From: an uncultured Clostridia bacterium
GTDB taxonomy: Bacteria; Bacillota; Clostridia; TANB77; CAG-508
Assembly (NCBI GenBank): GCA_934169775.1
Contig: CAKPOI010000036.1
Coordinates: forward strand, 1 to 14,984
Direction of reading: 5' to 3'
Length of the DNA: 14,984 nucleotides
Part shown: positions 12,707-14,984 of the stretch, in pieces
How positions within the stretch are numbered: position 1 is the first letter of the stretch
Layout: every line of letters begins with the position of its first letter
Notes under the pieces: model-generated
What the model was told of the DNA's origin: nothing
The model's database searches: none
Seen by the model: only the letters and a program-made list of their open reading frames with translations
Program-made: the position numbers and the translations under genes

Positions 12707-12991
12707 ATGATAAAAGAAAATATTTTTAAGTATAAACAAAGAAAAGAAATTCCAATTTATAAAAAAGAACAAAAAAATAGTAATAGTTATTTAGTAAATA
12801 CTAAGCCTAAAAAAATATATGAATATTATATATGCGATTATTGTAACGATGAAATAAGACTAGATACAAAAAAATACGAAAGAAGCGGAGGAATAGTAAG
12901 TATTCCGCAAAGTCTTACAAAAAGTGGAAAATTAGTATTAGCTTTACACAATAAGTGCTTAAATAAAGTTATTAAAGAGTTTCAAGATTAA
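12707..12991 (+). CDS. Small zinc-binding phage protein
   Basis: The 94-aa product has a Lys-rich N-terminus and a C-terminal module YICDYCNDEI (CxxC), then GGIVSIPQSLTKSG, then LALHNKCLNKVIKEF. The two Cys of CxxC with the later His/Cys could bind one zinc. The pattern recurs in uncharacterised proteins of Firmicute phage early regions. ATG 12707 follows TTAGGAGA nine bases after the previous stop. Function is unknown, and a protein- or nucleic-acid-binding adapter is plausible. Confidence 0.7.
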   Translation: MIKENIFKYKQRKEIPIYKKEQKNSNSYLVNTKPKKIYEYYICDYCNDEIRLDTKKYERSGGIVSIPQSLTKSGKLVLALHNKCLNKVIKEFQD

Positions 12992-13014
12992 ATAACAATG
13001 GGAAGTGAGATAAA

Positions 13015-13191
13015 ATGAAAATTATAAAACATGGGAACACGTTAAAGAGAACAAGATGCAATAAATGTAATTGTGAATTTGAATATAGGCAGATAGATAT
13101 TAAGAGTAGTTCATATAAATATAGAGGTATGCAGTATATAAAAAGATTTCTACAATGTCCAGAATGTGGAGAAAAAATTGAACTTCATTAA
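13015..13191 (+). CDS. Zinc-ribbon mini-protein, 58 aa
   Basis: ATG 13015 encodes MKIIKHGNTLKRTRCNKCNC, a beta-like middle (FEYRQIDIKSSSYKYRG) and QCPECGEKIELH. Two CxxC pairs about 30 residues apart are the signature of a zinc ribbon. The ribosome site is GAAGTGAGA, moderately good. Similar ribbons are frequent in Gram-positive phages next to replication genes, and their role is not established. Confidence 0.7.
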   Translation: MKIIKHGNTLKRTRCNKCNCEFEYRQIDIKSSSYKYRGMQYIKRFLQCPECGEKIELH

Positions 13192-13225
13192 TTCATGAGA
13201 ATTACTATGAAGTAGGAGGAGAACA

Positions 13226-13333
13226 ATGGGATTAGATATAAGTGTAAAAGGATTGCAGACAGATGTATTCAAATTAAAACATAAATTATTTGAAAAGAAG
13301 TATCCTGATTTGGAATTAAGAATAATAAAATGA
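13226..13333 (+). CDS. Hypothetical 35-aa phage protein
   Basis: ATG 13226 follows TAGGAGGAG at a good distance and encodes MGLDISVKGLQTDVFKLKHK then LFEKKYPDLELRIIK. It is small and basic, with a single predicted helix. It ends 14 bases before the methyltransferase start and may be coupled to it. No family is recognised. The strong ribosome site and dense packing are the main support. Confidence 0.5.
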   Translation: MGLDISVKGLQTDVFKLKHKLFEKKYPDLELRIIK

Positions 13334-13347
13334 AAGGAAAATAAAAG

Positions 13348-14170
13348 ATGAACAGAAAATGTAAGATAGAATTGTATAACGATCACTTTGAAAATGCTAA
13401 AAGATATGGGATACCACATGCACAACTAATAATAGCAGACATACCATATAATCTTGGAAACAATGCTTATGCAAGCAACCCTATGTGGTATAAAGATGGA
13501 GATAACAAAAACGGAGAAAGCAAACTAGCTGGAAAAAGTTTTTTTGATACAGATAATGATTTTAAGATAAATAATTTCTTTGATTTTTGTACGAGATATT
13601 TAAAGAAAGAACCAAAAGAAAAGGGACAAGCACCAGCAATGATAGTATTTTGTGCTTTTGAACAAATGCAAATGGTAATAGATGAGGCGAAAAAACATGG
13701 TTTGATGAAAAGTTATCCACTTGTTTTTGTAAAAAATTATTCTGCATCAGTATTAAAAGCTAATATGAAAATAGTAGGAGCAACAGAATATGCAGTGGTA
13801 CTTTATAGAGATAAGCTACCAAAATTTAATAATGGCAAAACAGAAGAACAAAAAGGAAAAATGATATTTAATTGGTTTGAATGGAAAAGAGATAATTCTA
13901 AGTTATACCCTAAAATACATCCAACACAAAAACCAATAAGTCTATTAAAGAGACTAATAGAAATATTTACAGATGAAGGGGATGTAGTAATAGATCCAGT
14001 TGCACGGAAGTGCTTCAACTTTAAGAGCTTGTGCAGAATTGAAAAGAAACGCTTATGGCTTTGAAATAAAAAAGGACTTTTATAATCAAGCAAAGGAAAA
14101 AATGATAAGTGATAATATCTTAAGTGGGATAATGGAAGATGGACAAGTTACATTTGAAGCACTTATGTAA
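13348..14170 (+). pseudogene. Beta-class DNA methyltransferase, frameshifted in the SAM-binding motif
   Basis: The intact protein would be ~273 aa: motif IV DIPYN (D31-N35) first, then HPTQKP (191-196), then motif I. That order marks the beta class of N6-adenine or N4-cytosine methyltransferases (N6_N4_Mtase). At 14005 one extra C (GCA-C-GGAAGT) breaks the frame within motif I. The read-through frame ends at 14064 with an alien tail (RKCFNFKSLCRIEKK). Removing one base restores VIDPVAGSASTLRACAELKR and continues to a stop at 14170 (FEALM). As sequenced, the protein lacks the SAM-binding loop and should be inactive. Phages use such solitary enzymes to shield DNA from host restriction or to tune transcription. 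Start ATG 13348 follows GAAAGGAAA. Confidence 0.85.
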
Positions 14171-14180
14171 AGAGGCAAAG

Positions 14181-14468
14181 ATGGAATATAGATACATGAT
14201 ATGAAATGATGTAAAAAAAGAGTTTCAATTTCCACGAATTTGTGAAACAACAGAAAAAGGAGCTAATACTTGTCTATTGAATTTTATAGGAAATGACGCA
14301 AGAAAAGGCAGATTTCAAATCAAGAAAGTTGAAAAAGAGGAAGCGAAGAAAATTATAAAGGAACTTAAACAGAAATATAAAGCAGAGCGTATCCAAAGTA
14401 TAATTCCTAATATAAATTTTAGTATTATATTAGAATTGATAAAGAAAAACGATCAAGGAGGAGAATAG
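14181..14468 (+). pseudogene. Small phage protein interrupted by an in-frame TGA (or re-initiating)
   Basis: Starting at ATG 14181 (AGAGG upstream) one frame reads MEYRYMI, then TGA at 14202-14204, then NDVKKEFQFPRICETTEKGA, CLLNFIGNDARKGRF and onward to GGE with a stop at 14468. Sequence on both sides of the TGA is continuous and protein-like, and a TGG Trp codon there would restore the gene. Other genes in the window end in TGA, so recoding of TGA is unlikely. Translation might restart at TTG 14277, giving a 63-aa product, but its spacing to AGGAG is 15 bases. The original protein would be 95 aa, with a basic helical middle (KKVEKEEAKKIIKELKQKYK). Function is unknown. Confidence 0.6.
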
Positions 14469-14470
14469 AT

Positions 14471-14854
14471 ATGATTATAACAATACCACTTGGTAGTAAA
14501 AATCATTTTACACAGAAACAAATAGAAGAATTAAAAACAGAACTTAAAAAAACAGAATATGAAAAAGCGAGGGAACCTTTAGAAAAACGAATAAGTATAT
14601 TAGAAAGAAAACTATACAATAAAGAAATAGCATTACAGTCATTGTATGTAGTATGCAAAGAATTTTTACATAATAATATAAAAAATAATCAAATAGTTGT
14701 AAGTGTAATGAAACCACATTTATTTTATGGCGAAGTAAATGACATAACATCAAGTAAATTGGAAACTATAAAAATAGATTTATCAGATTATAAGATTTTA
14801 CAAGAATTTCATAAAAGGCTTAATGAAGTTGAACAACAATTGAAAGGAGAATAG
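14471..14854 (+). CDS. Hypothetical phage protein with N-terminal coiled coil, 127 aa
   Basis: ATG 14471 follows AAGGAGGAG in the end of the previous gene, so the two are coupled. After a short strand (MIITIPLGSKNHF) residues about 16-55 form a charged helix (QIEELKTELKKTEYEKAREP onward) likely to be a coiled coil. A mixed segment (SLYVVCKEFLHN, QIVVSVMKPHLFYGEV) and a C-terminal helix (LQEFHKRLNEVEQQL) follow. No catalytic motif is seen. I do not recognise the family. Confidence 0.75.
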   Translation: MIITIPLGSKNHFTQKQIEELKTELKKTEYEKAREPLEKRISILERKLYNKEIALQSLYVVCKEFLHNNIKNNQIVVSVMKPHLFYGEVNDITSSKLETIKIDLSDYKILQEFHKRLNEVEQQLKGE

Positions 14855-14856
14855 AT

Positions 14857-14984
14857 ATGTTAAAAATAAGAGATGATATAGATTTAAAAGAACTTGAAAA
14901 GTTTGGTTTTAAATACGAGGAAAATAAAAAATTACCGCACAATTCAGTTTATGAATGGAATGATATGCTTCAAGTTAAAGGTAG
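14857..14984 (+). CDS. Hypothetical phage protein, 3' end outside the window
   Basis: ATG 14857 follows AAAGGAGA, two bases after the preceding stop. The 42 visible codons read MLKIRDDIDLKELEKFGFKY, then EENKKLPHNSVYEW and NDMLQVKG. The opening 'MLKIRDDxDLKELEKFGFKY' looks like a small uncharacterised protein type seen in Clostridia phages, recognised from memory only. No function can be given. Confidence 0.65.
   Translation, partial: MLKIRDDIDLKELEKFGFKYEENKKLPHNSVYEWNDMLQVKG

Larger units (their letters stand above)
7134..14984. mobile_element. Prophage, integrase end and early region (continues beyond the window)
   Basis: The order is classical for temperate siphophages of low-GC Gram-positives. 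A leftward integrase and leftward repressor lie back to back with a rightward operon. That operon holds Cro-like, excisionase-like, HNH, replisome-organizer, small zinc-protein and methyltransferase genes. The genes are short, tightly spaced and often overlapping, each with a strong ribosome binding site. Late genes are not in the window, so whether the element is a complete phage is unknown. Confidence 0.9.

Noticed and set aside
14181..14468. Phage reassignment of TGA to tryptophan
   Set aside because: Other phage genes here end with TGA (13331-13333, 10691-10693) and Trp is encoded by TGG, so a single nonsense change is simpler.
1..14984. CRISPR arrays, tRNA or rRNA genes
   Set aside because: No regularly spaced repeats and no tRNA-like cloverleaf or rRNA sequence were found on either strand by eye.

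Overview
The window is AT-rich, low-GC Gram-positive DNA, most likely a Clostridia-type Firmicute. ATA and AGA codons are frequent, strong GGAGG-type ribosome binding sites precede nearly every gene, sigma-A-like promoters occur, and DnaE is of the Gram-positive type. The left half is host chromosome and the right half is the early region of an integrated temperate phage.

Host part (1 to about 7.1 kb). The window opens in the 3' end of a gene whose last ~40 codons are abruptly GC-rich (69 of 120 bases, 201-320). They end in a RGG...GxxAGV...FRxVL C-terminus, as in the variable proteins of diversity-generating retroelements (DGRs). A perfect 8-bp hairpin lies downstream. Then come an unrecognised small gene, dnaE (replicative DNA polymerase III alpha), a small two-helix membrane protein with its own consensus promoter inside the end of dnaE, and a 474-aa metallo-beta-lactamase/beta-CASP nuclease of the RNA-processing kind. 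Converging on that nuclease gene is the C-terminal part of a PhoH-family ATPase that lacks its start codon and Walker A half. The phage integrase gene lies directly against its broken 5' end, so the prophage probably sits inside a phoH-like gene.

Phage part (about 7.13 kb to the end, continuing outside). Reading left to right: a tyrosine integrase; a divergent-promoter region that also seems to make a ~75-nt terminator-ended small RNA; a LexA/CI-type self-cleaving repressor broken by one extra base; a divergent control region with repressor operators; a Cro-like regulator; an excisionase-like DNA-binding protein; small early proteins; one oppositely transcribed gene with its own promoter (a likely lysogen-expressed cargo gene); an HNH-type nuclease; a replisome organizer; several small DNA-binding or zinc proteins; a beta-class DNA methyltransferase broken by one extra base; a gene with an in-frame TGA; and two further small genes.

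The most interesting signal is the candidate small RNA. Its 21-nt terminator loop contains a stretch that, with two stem bases, is perfectly complementary over 15 nt to the leader of the excisionase-like gene 1.1 kb away, just upstream of the ribosome binding site. Its promoter overlaps the integrase promoter head to head. This suggests an antisense RNA linking integrase expression to the early operon. Three separate gene lesions in the prophage point either to a decaying prophage or to consensus sequencing errors.
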